60,130 bases of DNA, taken from contig JAHYIZ010000015.1 of the NCBI GenBank assembly GCA_019429405.1, positions 1 through 60,130 on the forward strand. The letters are read 5' to 3'. This stretch comes from Paracoccaceae bacterium. GTDB lineage: Bacteria; Pseudomonadota; Alphaproteobacteria; Rhodobacterales; Rhodobacteraceae. A model generated the notes under the pieces. The model was not told where the DNA came from. It was given only the letters and a program-made list of their open reading frames with translations, and searched no databases. The position numbers were made by a program, and so were the translations under genes. Shown piece after piece: positions 38,578 through 48,754 of the stretch (its first letter is position 1; every line of letters begins with the position of its first letter).

Positions 38578-39882
38578 TCAGCCGCCGAACACCCGTGCGA
38601 AAATCGCATCAACATGTTTGGTGTGGTAGCCGGTGTCGAATTTCTCTTCGATCTCGGCGGGGCTGAGCGCGGCGGTCACTTCCGGGTCGGCCAGAAGCTC
38701 GGTCTTGAAATCGGCCCCCTTCTCCCAGACCTTCATCGCGTTTCGCTGCACCAGCCGGTAGCTGTCTTCGCGTGAAACTCCGGCCTGTGTCAGCGCCAGC
38801 AAGACCCGCTGGCTCATCACCAGACCCTTGAACTTGTTCATGTTCGCCAGCATGTTCTCGGGGTAGATCACCAGTTTTTCCACCAGCCCCGCCAGCCGGT
38901 GCAGCGCGAAATCAAGCGTGACTGTGGTGTCGGGCGCAATGGCGCGCTCAACCGAGCTGTGCGAGATGTCGCGCTCGTGCCAGAGTGCGACGTTTTCGAG
39001 CGCGGGCACCACCGCCATGCGCACCAGCCGTGCAAGCCCGGTCAGGTTTTCACTCAGCACCGGGTTGCGCTTGTGCGGCATTGCGCTTGATCCTTTTTGG
39101 CCGGGGCTGAAAAACTCTTCCGCCTCCAGCACTTCGGTGCGCTGCATGTGCCTGATTTCAATGGCGATGTTTTCGATGCCAGAGGCAATCACGGCAAGGG
39201 TTGCAAAATACATGGCGTGCCGGTCGCGCGGTATCACCTGGGTGCTGATCGGTTCAGGCGTCAGCCCCAGCATCTTGCACACATGCTCTTCAACCGCCGG
39301 GTCGATGTTGGCGAAGGTGCCGACTGCGCCTGAAATCGCCCCGGTTGCGACCTCGGCCCGCGCCGCCAGAAGGCGCGCCCGGTTGCGTGCCATTTCGGCG
39401 TAAAAGCGTGCAAACGTCAGCCCCATCGTGGTCGGCTCGGCATGAATGCCGTGGCTGCGCCCGATGCGCAGCGTCATCTTGTGTTCAAAGGCCCGCGCCT
39501 TCAGCGCTGCCAGCACCCGGTCAAGCCCCGCCAGCAGCAGGTCGGCCGCGCGCACAAGTTGCACGTTCAGCGTGGTGTCGAGCACGTCCGAGCTGGTCAT
39601 GCCCTGATGCACGAAGCGCGCGGCATCGGCCCCCACGATCTCGGCCAGATGGGTCAGAAACGCGATCACGTCATGCTTGGTGACGGCCTCGATCTCATCA
39701 ATCCGCGCTACGTTGAAGGGCGTGTCCTTTGCCTTCCAGACAGCCTCGGCATTGGCCTTGGGAATGACCCCAAGTGCTGCCTGCGCGTCGCAAGCGTGCG
39801 CCTCGATTTCAAACCAGATGCGAAAGCGTGTCTCGGGCGACCAGAGGGCAACCATTTCGGGGCGGGAATAGCGCGGGATCAT
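38578..39882 (-). CDS. purB: Adenylosuccinate lyase
   Basis: It acts twice in purine synthesis, splitting SAICAR and adenylosuccinate with release of fumarate. The protein has 434 residues of the fumarase/aspartase superfamily. The signature GSSAMPHKRNP lies at about 262-272, the catalytic TSSDVLDTTLN segment near 90 and the RSHGIHAEPTT segment near 140. The ATG at 39882 (MIPRYSRPEM) is the family N-terminus; six upstream codons are discarded. Two small exported-protein genes follow. Confidence 0.97.
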   Translation of the reverse strand: MIPRYSRPEMVALWSPETRFRIWFEIEAHACDAQAALGVIPKANAEAVWKAKDTPFNVARIDEIEAVTKHDVIAFLTHLAEIVGADAARFVHQGMTSSDVLDTTLNVQLVRAADLLLAGLDRVLAALKARAFEHKMTLRIGRSHGIHAEPTTMGLTFARFYAEMARNRARLLAARAEVATGAISGAVGTFANIDPAVEEHVCKMLGLTPEPISTQVIPRDRHAMYFATLAVIASGIENIAIEIRHMQRTEVLEAEEFFSPGQKGSSAMPHKRNPVLSENLTGLARLVRMAVVPALENVALWHERDISHSSVERAIAPDTTVTLDFALHRLAGLVEKLVIYPENMLANMNKFKGLVMSQRVLLALTQAGVSREDSYRLVQRNAMKVWEKGADFKTELLADPEVTAALSPAEIEEKFDTGYHTKHVDAIFARVFGG

Positions 39883-39978
39883 GGTGCGGGCCTTTCGCAA
39901 GCTGGGGTCGCGCGCGGTTTAGCCCGCACGCACCCGGCAGGCAAGCCGCCTTGCCACAGTTGCGCAACCTGCGCCGGT

Positions 39979-41037
39979 TCAGATCATCGCCAGCAGCGCC
40001 TGCCCGAACTCGGTCGTATGGGTGATGGCAAAGCCGAACCCGGCCAAGGCCATGCTGCGCGCGGTCACGGTCATGCTTTCACGCCCGAGCACGTTATAGG
40101 TCAGCACCGCAACGCCCAAAGGCATTGCCACCAGAATAAGCCCTGTGTTGAGCGTGTAGATCGTGAGCCGCTGGGGCAATGGCGTCGGCGGGTCAATCAC
40201 CTGCTCGGCCTCGGGGTAAAGCGCGCGCCGAATCCGTGCTGCCTCGGTCAGCATCGGAAACGGAATATCGGGCACAGTATTCGCCACGGTCGACTTGTGG
40301 CCGGTATTGGCGCTGGCGGCGCGTTGGGTCGGGTGGTTCGGCACCACCGGCGCGTCGCCAATGTTGCACACCACCTCATCGACCGGCTCAAACCTGTTGG
40401 GCGGCCGCCTTGTGCGGGCGGCGCCGTCGGTTGCGTGCGTCTGCTGCGGTGGGTGCGCGGGCGCATCCATTGCAGCCGGCTGCGTCGGTGCCGACGCTTC
40501 AAGGGGTGTGGGCTCCGCCACCGGGGGTGGTTCGGCCACGGCCTGCGGATCTGGCGGTGCCGCCGCCGTGGCTTGCTCCCCGGCGTCAATCGGGCCTGCA
40601 TCTGCTGCCGCAACCTCGGCAATCAGATTATCAAAACAGTCCGGGTCGAATTCGCCCTCTTGGGTTGACCAGAGCACCGCCTCGGCGGGGTAGGGCTTCT
40701 GGATGCGCCCGATGATCGAGCGCAGCAAGCGTTGAAACCGAGCTGCGATCATCGGCTCGTCTCCAATCACCGCTCCGATTGTCAGCGCGATTACCGCACG
40801 GTCGTGCGGGCCGCGCGGGGCGCCAGCGTCGGCGGTATCGCCGTGCGCAATCACGATGTGGGCGCCCTCGATGTCGAACACCGCAAAATCATTGTAGGGG
40901 CGGCCAAACGAATACGGCAGTTGCGGCCGGTTTCGGAAGGCTTCGTTGAACTCGGCCACGATCTGCAAGAACTCGTGACCCATTGTTTCCCGGTACAGCA
41001 GTGTAGCTACATAGGTGGTGATGGGCTCGCCTGACAT
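39979..41037 (-). CDS. Unknown protein with C-terminal membrane segment
   Basis: The protein has 352 residues and I do not recognise the family. About 1-135 is a compact alpha/beta region (TYVATLLYRETMGHEFLQIV, NDFAVFDIEGAHIVIAHGDT) that could be an enzyme-like or sensor domain. About 140-285 is a Pro/Ala/Thr-rich, probably disordered linker. One transmembrane segment lies at about 300-325 (LNTGLILVAMPLGVAVLTYN), with a second amphipathic helix near the end. Without a signal peptide, the N-terminal domain probably faces the cytoplasm as a tail-anchored protein. It lies between glnA and purB, both on the same strand. Confidence 0.75.
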   Translation of the reverse strand: MSGEPITTYVATLLYRETMGHEFLQIVAEFNEAFRNRPQLPYSFGRPYNDFAVFDIEGAHIVIAHGDTADAGAPRGPHDRAVIALTIGAVIGDEPMIAARFQRLLRSIIGRIQKPYPAEAVLWSTQEGEFDPDCFDNLIAEVAAADAGPIDAGEQATAAAPPDPQAVAEPPPVAEPTPLEASAPTQPAAMDAPAHPPQQTHATDGAARTRRPPNRFEPVDEVVCNIGDAPVVPNHPTQRAASANTGHKSTVANTVPDIPFPMLTEAARIRRALYPEAEQVIDPPTPLPQRLTIYTLNTGLILVAMPLGVAVLTYNVLGRESMTVTARSMALAGFGFAITHTTEFGQALLAMI

Positions 41038-41147
41038 GAGACTCTCCGTATTCGTCTTATTGGAGATATGCCCGGCGATTATGCCCGCAGTTGGATGCGA
41101 TTGTGGTTAATTCAAGAACACTGTCGCGCCCAAGTTGCAAAAACGAA

Positions 41148-41169
41148 AAGGGCGCCCGAGGGCGCCCTT
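41148..41169 (-). terminator. Rho-independent terminator of glnA
   Basis: A 9-bp perfect stem (AAGGGCGCC 41148-41156 with GGCGCCCTT 41161-41169) lies about 20 bases after the glnA stop. On the minus strand it continues into TTTTCGTTTTTGC, a typical U-tract. This ends the glnBA transcript. Confidence 0.85.
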
Positions 41170-41189
41170 CACTGATATTGTTGCTGCAA

Positions 41190-42599
41190 TCAGCAGGAAT
41201 AATACATCTGGTATTCCACCGGGTGCGGCGTGTGTTCGTAGGCGTAGACCTCTTCCCACTTCAGCGCCACATAGCCGTCAAGCTGGTCTTTCGTGAACAC
41301 GTCGCCTGCAAGCAGGAAGTCGTGGTCCTTTTCCAGCTCGTAGAGCGCTTCGCGCAAGGAGCCGCACACCGTCGGGATCGAGGCGAGCTCTTCGGCGGGC
41401 AGATCGTAAAGATCCTTGTCCGATGCTGGGCCGGGGTCGATCTTGTGCTTGATACCGTCAAGCCCGGCCATCAGCAGCGCCGCAAAGCACAGGTAGGGGT
41501 TTGCCGCCGGGTCAGGAAAGCGGGCCTCGACGCGCTTGGCCTTGGGGCTTTCGGTCCACGGAATCCGCACGCAGCCAGACCGGTTGCGGGCCGAATAGGC
41601 GCGCAGCACAGGCGCTTCGAAACCGGGGATCAGCCGCTTGTAGCTGTTGGTCGAGGGGTTGGTCAGCGCGTTGAGCGCTTTGGCGTGCTTGAGGATGCCG
41701 CCGATGAACCACAGCGCCTCCTGGCTCAGGTCGGCATATTTGTCGCCCGCGAAGATCGGCTTGCCGTCTTTCCAGATCGACATGTTCACATGCATGCCGC
41801 TGCCGTTGTCGCCCTTCATCGGCTTGGGCATGAAGGTCGCGGACTTGCCATAGGCGTGGGCCACGTTGTGGATGACATACTTGTATTTTTGCATGTTGTC
41901 GGCCTGCTCGGTCAGCCCGCCAAAGATCATGCCCAGCTCGTGCTGGCAGGTCGCCACTTCATGGTGGTGCTTGTCCACCTTGATGCCCATGCGTTTCATG
42001 GTGCTGAGCATCTCGCCGCGAATGTCTTGCGCCTCGTCGACCGGGTTGACCGGAAAGTAGCCGCCCTTGTGGCCTGCCCGGTGTGCCTGGTTGCCGCTTT
42101 CATATTCCGCGTCGGTGTTCCACGCGGCGGCATCGGCGTCGATCTGGTAGCCGACCTTGGCGGGCGTTACCGAATAGCGCACGTCGTCGAACAGGAAGAA
42201 TTCGGCTTCCGGGCCAAAGTACGACACGTCGCCGATGCCGGTCGATTTCAGATACGCCTCGGCCTTCAGCGCGGTGCCGCGCGGATCGCGGCTGTAGGCC
42301 TCGCCGGTGTCGGGTTCGACCACGTTGCAATGCACGCAAAGCGTGCGCTCGGCATAGAACGGGTCAAGATAGACCGAGGCCGCGTCGGGCATCAGTTTCA
42401 TGTCGGACTGGTCGATCGACTTCCAGCCCGCAATTGACGAGCCGTCGAACATGAAGCCTTCCTCAAAGAAGTCTTCATCAACCAGGTCGGCGACCAGCGT
42501 CACATGCTGCAACTTGCCGCGCGGGTCGGTGAAGCGGATATCGACATATTCCACCTCTTCGTCCCGGATCAGTTCCAGAGCCTTGGTAACAGCGCTCAT
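41190..42599 (-). CDS. glnA: Glutamine synthetase type I
   Basis: It makes glutamine from glutamate, ammonia and ATP. The protein has 469 residues, the GSI-beta length. Motifs include [36 protein letters not shown]-type ([13 protein letters not shown]) and NRSGCVRIP. The adenylylation tyrosine is Y398 in [10 protein letters not shown], so activity control by GlnE and PII is expected. It follows glnB by 54 bp on the same strand and ends in a strong terminator. I found no NtrC site in the 172-bp gap upstream of glnB. Confidence 0.98.
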   Translation of the reverse strand: MSAVTKALELIRDEEVEYVDIRFTDPRGKLQHVTLVADLVDEDFFEEGFMFDGSSIAGWKSIDQSDMKLMPDAASVYLDPFYAERTLCVHCNVVEPDTGEAYSRDPRGTALKAEAYLKSTGIGDVSYFGPEAEFFLFDDVRYSVTPAKVGYQIDADAAAWNTDAEYESGNQAHRAGHKGGYFPVNPVDEAQDIRGEMLSTMKRMGIKVDKHHHEVATCQHELGMIFGGLTEQADNMQKYKYVIHNVAHAYGKSATFMPKPMKGDNGSGMHVNMSIWKDGKPIFAGDKYADLSQEALWFIGGILKHAKALNALTNPSTNSYKRLIPGFEAPVLRAYSARNRSGCVRIPWTESPKAKRVEARFPDPAANPYLCFAALLMAGLDGIKHKIDPGPASDKDLYDLPAEELASIPTVCGSLREALYELEKDHDFLLAGDVFTKDQLDGYVALKWEEVYAYEHTPHPVEYQMYYSC

Positions 42600-42653
42600 T
42601 TCAGTTCACCCTTTCGTTAGAGCATTGCAGGGGGCGGTGGACCGCCCGAAACC

Positions 42654-43058
<405 letters not shown>

Positions 43059-43164
43059 CTAGGCTGGGGCAACGGCGGGCGGGCGCCGGTTTCCGAACGT
43101 ACCGCCTATTTTTTGTGCAAAGCGCCCGCGTCGCGGGCAATTTGCAAACTTCGCAGGCAAAAAC

Positions 43165-44694
43165 ATGACCGAACTTGTCACATCTGCCCAAATGCGCGCC
43201 ATCGAAGCCGCCGCCATCGCCTCGGGTGCCGTCACCGGGCTTGGTCTGATGGAGCGCGCGGGCGCTGCCGTGGTCGCCGCCATCACTGCCGAATGGCCTG
43301 GCCTTGCCCCGGCGCGCGCGGTGGTGCTCTGCGGGCCCGGCAACAATGGCGGCGACGGGTTCGTGGTGGCGCGGCTGCTGCACGGGCTGGGCTGGGCGGT
43401 GCGGCTGTTCCACTATGCCGCCCCCGTGCATATGCCCCCGGATGCCGAAACCATGCGCAATCGCTGGCGCGCGCTCGGCCCTGTCGCCGACTATGCGGCT
43501 TTCGCGCCCGAACAGCACGATTACGACCTTGTCGTTGACGCGATTTTTGGCATCGGCATGACCCGGCCCATGGCAACCAGCGAGCACCACGCGAGCCTCC
43601 TCGCTGCCTGTGCCGCGCCGGACGGCCCGCGCATGGTCGCCATCGACCTGCCCACCGGGCTTGATGCAGATACCGGCCTGACCATGGCGCCGCATTTTGC
43701 TGCCGCCCTCACCGTCACCTTCCATGCCGCCAAGCCCGGTCATTATCTCGGCCAGGGTCCGGCGCTCTGCGGCAAGCTGGTGGTGGCCGACATCGGCCTG
43801 CCTGAAATGCCGCAGGATCTGCCGCCAGAGGCACCCGCCGCCGCCCCGCGCACCCGCCTGCTTGATGCGCCGAGCGTGCTGCTTGGCAAGGGCGCGCAGG
43901 CGCACAAATACCACTACGGCCATGCGCTGATCCTTTCCGGGGGGGCGGGCAAGGGGGGGGCGGCCCGTCTTGGCGCCCGCGCGGCGCTGCGGGTGGGGGC
44001 GGGGCTGGTGACACTCGCCTGCCCGCAGGCGGCGCTTGCCGAGAATGCCGCGCGGCTCGACGCAGTCATGCTGGTGGCGCTGGCCGATGGCTACAGCCTG
44101 CGCGGCATCCTCGCCGACGCCCGCATGAACGCGCTGTTGCTTGGCCCCGGCCTTGGGCTGGCACGCGCGCGCGAAATGGTGCCGGTGGCGCTGTCCTCCC
44201 GCCGCGCTACCGTGCTTGACGCCGATGCGCTCAGCACATTTGCCGAAGACCCTGAGGCGCTCTTTGCGCTGCTGCACCCGGCCTGCGTGCTGACCCCGCA
44301 CCTGGGCGAGTTTGCCCGGCTCTTCCCTGACCTTGCCGCAAGAACGGGGCAACCGGGGTTTTCCAAGCTTGACGCCGCCCGCGCGGCGGCATCGCGCGCG
44401 GGCTGTGTGGTGCTGCTCAAAGGCCCCGATACGGTCATCGCTGCGCCAGACGGGCGCTGCACGCTCAGTGCCGCCGCCTACGACCGCGCGGCACCTTGGC
44501 TGGCAACTGCCGGGGCAGGGGATGTGCTTGCGGGGCTGATTGTCGGGCTTCTGGCGCGCGGCGCGGCGCCGTTTGCCTCCGCCGAAACCGCCGCTTGGCT
44601 GCATCTTGAGGCGGCGCTGGCCTTTGGCCCCGGCCTGATCGCCGAAGACCTGCCCGAGGCGCTGCCGGGGGTCTTGCGCAAACTTTGCAGCTAA
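43165..44694 (+). CDS. nnr: Bifunctional NAD(P)HX epimerase/dehydratase
   Basis: This is a metabolite-repair enzyme that epimerises and dehydrates hydrated NADH and NADPH. The protein has 509 residues. The N-terminal YjeF_N epimerase spans about 10-205 (LCGPGNNGGDGFVVARLLHG, VDLPTGLD-type AIDLPTGLDADTG). The C-terminal ribokinase-like ADP-dependent dehydratase spans about 220-505 (LLGPGLGLAR, LLKGPDTVIA, TAGAGDVLAGLIVG). G7 and G8 runs at 43939-43945 and 43953-43960 encode the SGGAGKGGA loop of the second domain. Confidence 0.96.
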   Translation: MTELVTSAQMRAIEAAAIASGAVTGLGLMERAGAAVVAAITAEWPGLAPARAVVLCGPGNNGGDGFVVARLLHGLGWAVRLFHYAAPVHMPPDAETMRNRWRALGPVADYAAFAPEQHDYDLVVDAIFGIGMTRPMATSEHHASLLAACAAPDGPRMVAIDLPTGLDADTGLTMAPHFAAALTVTFHAAKPGHYLGQGPALCGKLVVADIGLPEMPQDLPPEAPAAAPRTRLLDAPSVLLGKGAQAHKYHYGHALILSGGAGKGGAARLGARAALRVGAGLVTLACPQAALAENAARLDAVMLVALADGYSLRGILADARMNALLLGPGLGLARAREMVPVALSSRRATVLDADALSTFAEDPEALFALLHPACVLTPHLGEFARLFPDLAARTGQPGFSKLDAARAAASRAGCVVLLKGPDTVIAAPDGRCTLSAAAYDRAAPWLATAGAGDVLAGLIVGLLARGAAPFASAETAAWLHLEAALAFGPGLIAEDLPEALPGVLRKLCS

Positions 44695-44752
44695 ACGCCG
44701 GGGGCGATGCCAGCCCTTGCGCGGGCGCGCGGCACCAAGGCCGGGCAAGGCA

Positions 44753-45265
44753 TCAGGCCGCCGCCGCCGCCATTTCTGCTGTAGCCGCCGCACACCCTAC
44801 CTCGACCCCGTCGACATAGATCACCTGTGCGGTGTCGAATTCGAGTGAAAAACTGCGCAGGCCCTCGCCGGAAACACGGGTCACAAGATCGCCATCGACC
44901 AACCGAGAAACCGCGACCATGGTCTGTTGCGCACCGAACATGACCTTGGCGCGCCAGTCGCGCACCAGAACCGGCGTGTCAGGGGACAGGAGCAGCGCAT
45001 GGCCGGGCCGGTCATGGCCAAGGCTTGATGGCGCCACCCGGATCATCGGTCCATGCACCATTTGCATATGCACCGCCCTGAGCCGCACCGCGCCTGACCG
45101 GGTCACGATCCGGTCACCGGGGTTGAGGTATTCAACCGGCAACGCCCCATCGAGCGTCAGGATGCTTGCGCCCTGCGCGATGGCCGCAAAGCCCGCGTGG
45201 TGCTGCACGTCATGGCGTACGCCGGGCTCCAGCCCCGCGTCACGCCCCGTTGTCATTTGCGACAT
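44753..45265 (-). CDS. Degenerate Hint-domain protein
   Basis: The protein has 170 residues. About 24-150 is a Hint (hedgehog/intein) fold as found in many short Rhodobacterales proteins: QGASILTLDGALPVEYLNPG corresponds to the usual GTxIxTxxGxxxVExLxxGD, and SPDTPVLVRDW is the later block. The nucleophilic cysteine expected just before the first block is missing; the only cysteine is near the C-terminus (GVEVGCAAAT). Self-splicing is therefore unlikely. The ATG at 45265 is chosen over a more distant one at 45307. It is convergent with nnr. Confidence 0.82.
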   Translation of the reverse strand: MSQMTTGRDAGLEPGVRHDVQHHAGFAAIAQGASILTLDGALPVEYLNPGDRIVTRSGAVRLRAVHMQMVHGPMIRVAPSSLGHDRPGHALLLSPDTPVLVRDWRAKVMFGAQQTMVAVSRLVDGDLVTRVSGEGLRSFSLEFDTAQVIYVDGVEVGCAAATAEMAAAAA

Positions 45266-45392
45266 GGGGTAATCCTGCTTAACCTGCCTTATATTTTTTC
45301 TGAACAATAGGCCAAGACGCGGTTAACAGCGAGGCTTTTTTGCGGCACCCCCCTCGCATCGTGTTCAATAGGCTGGTAGAGGGGCGACTGTT

Positions 45393-45477
45393 GCGGGTGT
45401 GGCGAAACTGGTAGACGCACCAGATTTAGGTTCTGGCGCCGCAAGGCGTGGGGGTTCGAGTCCCTTCATCCGCACCA
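45393..45477 (+). tRNA. tRNA-Leu (anticodon UAG)
   Basis: The 85-nt gene includes an encoded CCA. The acceptor arm GCGGGTG pairs with CATCCGC with one G-T. The anticodon stem CCAGA/TCTGG encloses TTTAGGT, giving anticodon TAG (reads CUA and probably other CUN codons). A long class-II variable arm and a GGTTCGAGTCC T-loop are visible. Confidence 0.95.
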
Positions 45478-45551
45478 TTCGGCCCTGCATTTGCTTGCAT
45501 GCGTGCCGCCGGGGTGCTTTTACCGCACTCACCATCCGCCCCGGAGGCCCC

Positions 45552-46331
45552 ATGAAACTGCCCGAAACTGGCGCCGAGCTTGCCGTCTATCTGATCAATC
45601 TCGACCGCGCGCCCGACCGGCGTGACCGCATGACCGCGCGGCTTCAGGCCGCAGGCATCACGTTTGAACGCGTAGCGGCGGTCGATGGCCGCGACTTGCG
45701 GTTTCCGATCCCGGAGTTCAGCGCACTTTCCTACAAGGTTCTGCACGGGCGGCGCACCGTTCCCGCAGAGGTTGGCTGCTACCTCAGCCATATCGCCTGC
45801 GCGCGCAGGTTGCTGGAAAGTCAGGCCAGCCATGCGCTGATCCTGGAAGATGACGCCGAACTGCCCGACGATCTGATCGCGCTGATCGACGCTGCGATTC
45901 GGGCGGGCGATGCCTGGGATCTGCTGCGCCTTTCAACGGTCAACGGCGGCCCGATGCTGCCGTTTCGCCGCCTGACGGCGCGCCGCCAGCTGGCAGTTGC
46001 GCTTTTCCGCGAAAAAGGCGCCGGGGCCTATGTCATCAACCGCCGCGCCGCCGCATGGTTCGTGCGGCGTTTGCTGCCGATGCGGCTTGCGTGGGATATT
46101 GCATTTGATCTGGAATACCTCGCGGGCCTGCGCGCGGCTTTCGTGGTGCCGGTTCCGGTCAGCCAGCACAGCGAGCCGGTTTCGCAAATTCAGGGCGATG
46201 TCGCCGCCTCAAAGCTGCCACGCTGGCGATACCTCACTGTGCTGCCGTATCGGCTCTGGCTTGAGCTGACGCGGTTGCTGCTGCGGGGCGGGCGCTATGC
46301 GCTGCTGCGCGTGCGCGCGTCTGGTCGCTGA
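45552..46331 (+). CDS. Glycosyltransferase family 25 protein
   Basis: The protein has 259 residues and is of the LPS glycosyltransferase type. The GT25 motifs are VYLINLDRAPDRRDRM at the start, VGCYLSHIACARRLL at about 75-89 and ALILEDDAELPDD at about 97-109 with the metal-binding EDD. A hydrophobic/basic C-terminus could attach it to the membrane. It probably adds a sugar to LPS or another surface glycan. GGAGG at 45543-45547 fixes the start, so the frame running back through the tRNA is spurious. Confidence 0.9.
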   Translation: MKLPETGAELAVYLINLDRAPDRRDRMTARLQAAGITFERVAAVDGRDLRFPIPEFSALSYKVLHGRRTVPAEVGCYLSHIACARRLLESQASHALILEDDAELPDDLIALIDAAIRAGDAWDLLRLSTVNGGPMLPFRRLTARRQLAVALFREKGAGAYVINRRAAAWFVRRLLPMRLAWDIAFDLEYLAGLRAAFVVPVPVSQHSEPVSQIQGDVAASKLPRWRYLTVLPYRLWLELTRLLLRGGRYALLRVRASGR

Positions 46332-46471
46332 ATCTGGGCGCTGAAAACGCTCTGCGCCGCCACAACGCGGGTTTGCCTTTTCGCCTTGCCAGCAAGGCAC
46401 GCGCCCAATAGAAGGGCGGCTGATTTAGCACATGCCGCGCGAGGCGGCCACCAAGCACGAAGGAACCCCCC

Positions 46472-47806
46472 ATGCAGGTCACCCAGACCCTCAACGAAGG
46501 CCTCAAGCGCGGCTACACGCTCACCGTGACCGCAGCGGAGCTGGAAGCGAAAGTCACCGAAAAGCTTCTTGAGGCCGCCCCCGAGGTCGAGATGAAGGGC
46601 TTCCGCAAGGGCAAGGTGCCGATGGCATTGCTGCGCAAGCAGTTTGGCACCCGCACGCTGAGCGATGCGATGCAGGAAAGCATCGACACTGCCATGCAGG
46701 ACCATTTTGCCAGCACCGGTGACCGCCCGGCGATGCAGCCGAAAATGGTCATGGTTGACGGCGAAACCTGGAAAGAAGGCCAGGACGTCGTGGTCAGCGT
46801 TTCCTATGAGGCGCTGCCCGCCATTCCTGGCGTCGATCTGGCCGACATCACGCTGGAGCGGGTCACGGTCAAGGCCGACGAAGCTGCCGTGGCCGAGGCG
46901 CTCGAAAACCTCGCCAAGAACGCGCAGAATTTTGACGACCGCAAGAAAGGCTCCAAGGCCAAGGACGGCGATCAGGTGGTGATCGATTTCAAGGGCTCGG
47001 TCGATGGCGAAGCCTTTGAAGGGGGTGCGGCCGAAGATTACCCGCTGGTGCTCGGCTCAAACTCGTTCATTCCGGGCTTCGAGGCGCAGCTGGTCGGGGT
47101 GAAGGCGGGGGATGAGGTTTCGGTCAACGTCACCTTCCCGGCTGAATACGGCGCCGCCCACCTTGCTGGCAAGGAAGCCGTGTTCGCCTGCACCGTGAAG
47201 GCGGTCAAGGCGCCCAAACCTGCCGAAATTGACGACGCGCTGGCCAAACGCTACGGCGCCGAAGACCTTGCCGCGCTCAAGACCCAGATCGCCGAGCGTC
47301 TGGAGGCCGAATACAAGGGCGCCGCGCGCGCGCTCTTGAAGCGGGCCTTACTTGACCAGCTTGACACCAAGGTGAAGTTTGATCTGCCTGAAAGCCTCGT
47401 TGAAGCCGAGGCCGCGCAGATCGCGCATTCGCTCTGGCATGAAGAGCACCCCGACGACCACGGCCACAACCACGATTCCGTCGAGCCGACCGACGAGCAC
47501 AAGAGGCTGGCTGAACGCCGGGTGCGCCTTGGCCTGCTGCTGGCCGAGCTTGGTCGCAACGAAAAGATCGAAGTGACCGACGCCGAAATGACCCAGGCGG
47601 TGCTTGCGCAGGCGCGCCAGTATCCGGGGCAGGAACGCGCTTTCTTTGAATATGTGCAGAAAACGCCCGAGATGCAGCAGCAACTCCGCGCGCCGATCTT
47701 TGAAGACAAGGTGGTTGATTTCATCGTTGCCGGTGCCAAGGTGACCGACAAGGAAATCACCAAGGCCGAGCTTGAAAAGGCGGTCGAAGCGCTCGACGAA
47801 CTCTGA
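46472..47806 (+). CDS. tig: Trigger factor
   Basis: This is the ribosome-bound chaperone and peptidyl-prolyl isomerase. The protein has 444 residues. The N-terminal ribosome-binding domain includes the signature region [16 protein letters not shown] at about 44-59. The FKBP-type domain spans about 165-245 ([20 protein letters not shown]) and the helical C-terminal chaperone domain follows. A His-rich patch ([10 protein letters not shown]) lies near 333. A strong terminator follows the stop. Confidence 0.97.
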   Translation: MQVTQTLNEGLKRGYTLTVTAAELEAKVTEKLLEAAPEVEMKGFRKGKVPMALLRKQFGTRTLSDAMQESIDTAMQDHFASTGDRPAMQPKMVMVDGETWKEGQDVVVSVSYEALPAIPGVDLADITLERVTVKADEAAVAEALENLAKNAQNFDDRKKGSKAKDGDQVVIDFKGSVDGEAFEGGAAEDYPLVLGSNSFIPGFEAQLVGVKAGDEVSVNVTFPAEYGAAHLAGKEAVFACTVKAVKAPKPAEIDDALAKRYGAEDLAALKTQIAERLEAEYKGAARALLKRALLDQLDTKVKFDLPESLVEAEAAQIAHSLWHEEHPDDHGHNHDSVEPTDEHKRLAERRVRLGLLLAELGRNEKIEVTDAEMTQAVLAQARQYPGQERAFFEYVQKTPEMQQQLRAPIFEDKVVDFIVAGAKVTDKEITKAELEKAVEALDEL

Positions 47807-47825
47807 GCCGTCACACCGCTGGCAG

Positions 47826-47855
47826 AAAAGGCCGCGCCAACGGGCGCGGCCTTTT
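47826..47855 (+). terminator. Rho-independent terminator of tig
   Basis: A 13-bp perfect stem (47826-47838 with 47843-47855), loop AACG, ends in four Ts followed by CATTT, 20 bases after the tig stop. The A-tract on the left arm makes it usable from both strands. Confidence 0.9.
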
Positions 47856-47897
47856 CATTTGCCGCCCGCAGATCACGCGCAGGCCTGCCGCCTCGGG

Positions 47898-48602
47898 TCA
47901 GCGGTCCAAAGCCTCTGCCAGCGCCGCGCCTAGATCAATGAAGGCTTCAATCTCGGCGGGGGTCTTTAACTGGTGGCGCAGCCGCAGCCGCATGCCGTCG
48001 GCGCCGAGGATCAGTATTGGCCGCCCTGCCTCGCCCGACTTTCGGCTTTGCCATGTTGCCAGCATGGCTGCGATCTGCGCCGGGTCGGCCCGGTCTGCGG
48101 GGTCGCGGCTGGCAAACGCGGTGGCACCCGCCACCTCGGGCAGCAGGCGCAGATGGCTGGCCTGATGCGCCAGCCCAGGACCGACCAGCTTGGCCAGCAG
48201 CGCCTCGCCCATCGGCCCCTGCATCATCGCCAGCAGCGGCCCGGCCATGGCGGAAGTTTCGGCGGGCAGCGGTGGGCCGAGCACCAGCAGCCCTTCGCGC
48301 CAGCGCGGATCGGGGCGCAGGTATTCGGTTGAGGCAACCTCGGAAACGCCACCCCCGTCGTTGTGCTGGCGTCGGCAGGTCAGCTCCCAATGGCCCTGGG
48401 TTTCGCCTTCGGGCCGCAGCACGGTTCTTTCGGGCGCGCCAAAGCGCGACAGCGTAATTGCAATCTGCCAGCCGCGCCGGGCCGCCATGTCGCGCAGGGC
48501 GGCTTGCCGCCGCGTCTGGTCGCGCCAAAGCCAGATCAGCAGAGCCGCACCGGACAGCCCGGCAAGCGCAAGGACAATCAGGGGGGTGGGGTCAATCGGC
48601 AT
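47898..48602 (-). CDS. Membrane-anchored protein of unknown function
   Basis: The protein has 234 residues. One N-terminal transmembrane segment lies at about 7-26 (LIVLALAGLSGAALLIWLW), followed by an Arg-rich stretch and a soluble region with GWQIAITLSRFGAPERTVLR at about 45-64, a common opening of poorly characterised alphaproteobacterial proteins. No catalytic motif is visible. It is convergent with tig, and the crotonase gene diverges from its 5' side. Confidence 0.75.
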   Translation of the reverse strand: MPIDPTPLIVLALAGLSGAALLIWLWRDQTRRQAALRDMAARRGWQIAITLSRFGAPERTVLRPEGETQGHWELTCRRQHNDGGGVSEVASTEYLRPDPRWREGLLVLGPPLPAETSAMAGPLLAMMQGPMGEALLAKLVGPGLAHQASHLRLLPEVAGATAFASRDPADRADPAQIAAMLATWQSRKSGEAGRPILILGADGMRLRLRHQLKTPAEIEAFIDLGAALAEALDR

Positions 48603-48754
48603 CGGTTGTGCCTCCGGGGTGGCTCGCCGCAGTTTGTTCCGGGGCCGGGGCCCGCGTCAACCCTACAGCGCCGCTGCGCCACCCATTCGGCGGCGGGTGG
48701 ACATCGCCACCCCTCCGCGCCACTCTGGCGGCATGAACCGGCAGGGGGCACGCG

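Noticed and set aside
38899-40668. Long rightward frames opposite purB and the unknown membrane protein
   Set aside because: They are antisense to clear coding sequence with strong motifs and show no domain.
45399-45551. Upstream extension of the GT25 frame through the tRNA
   Set aside because: The tRNA is complete, and GGAGG plus ATG at 45552 gives the normal family N-terminus.
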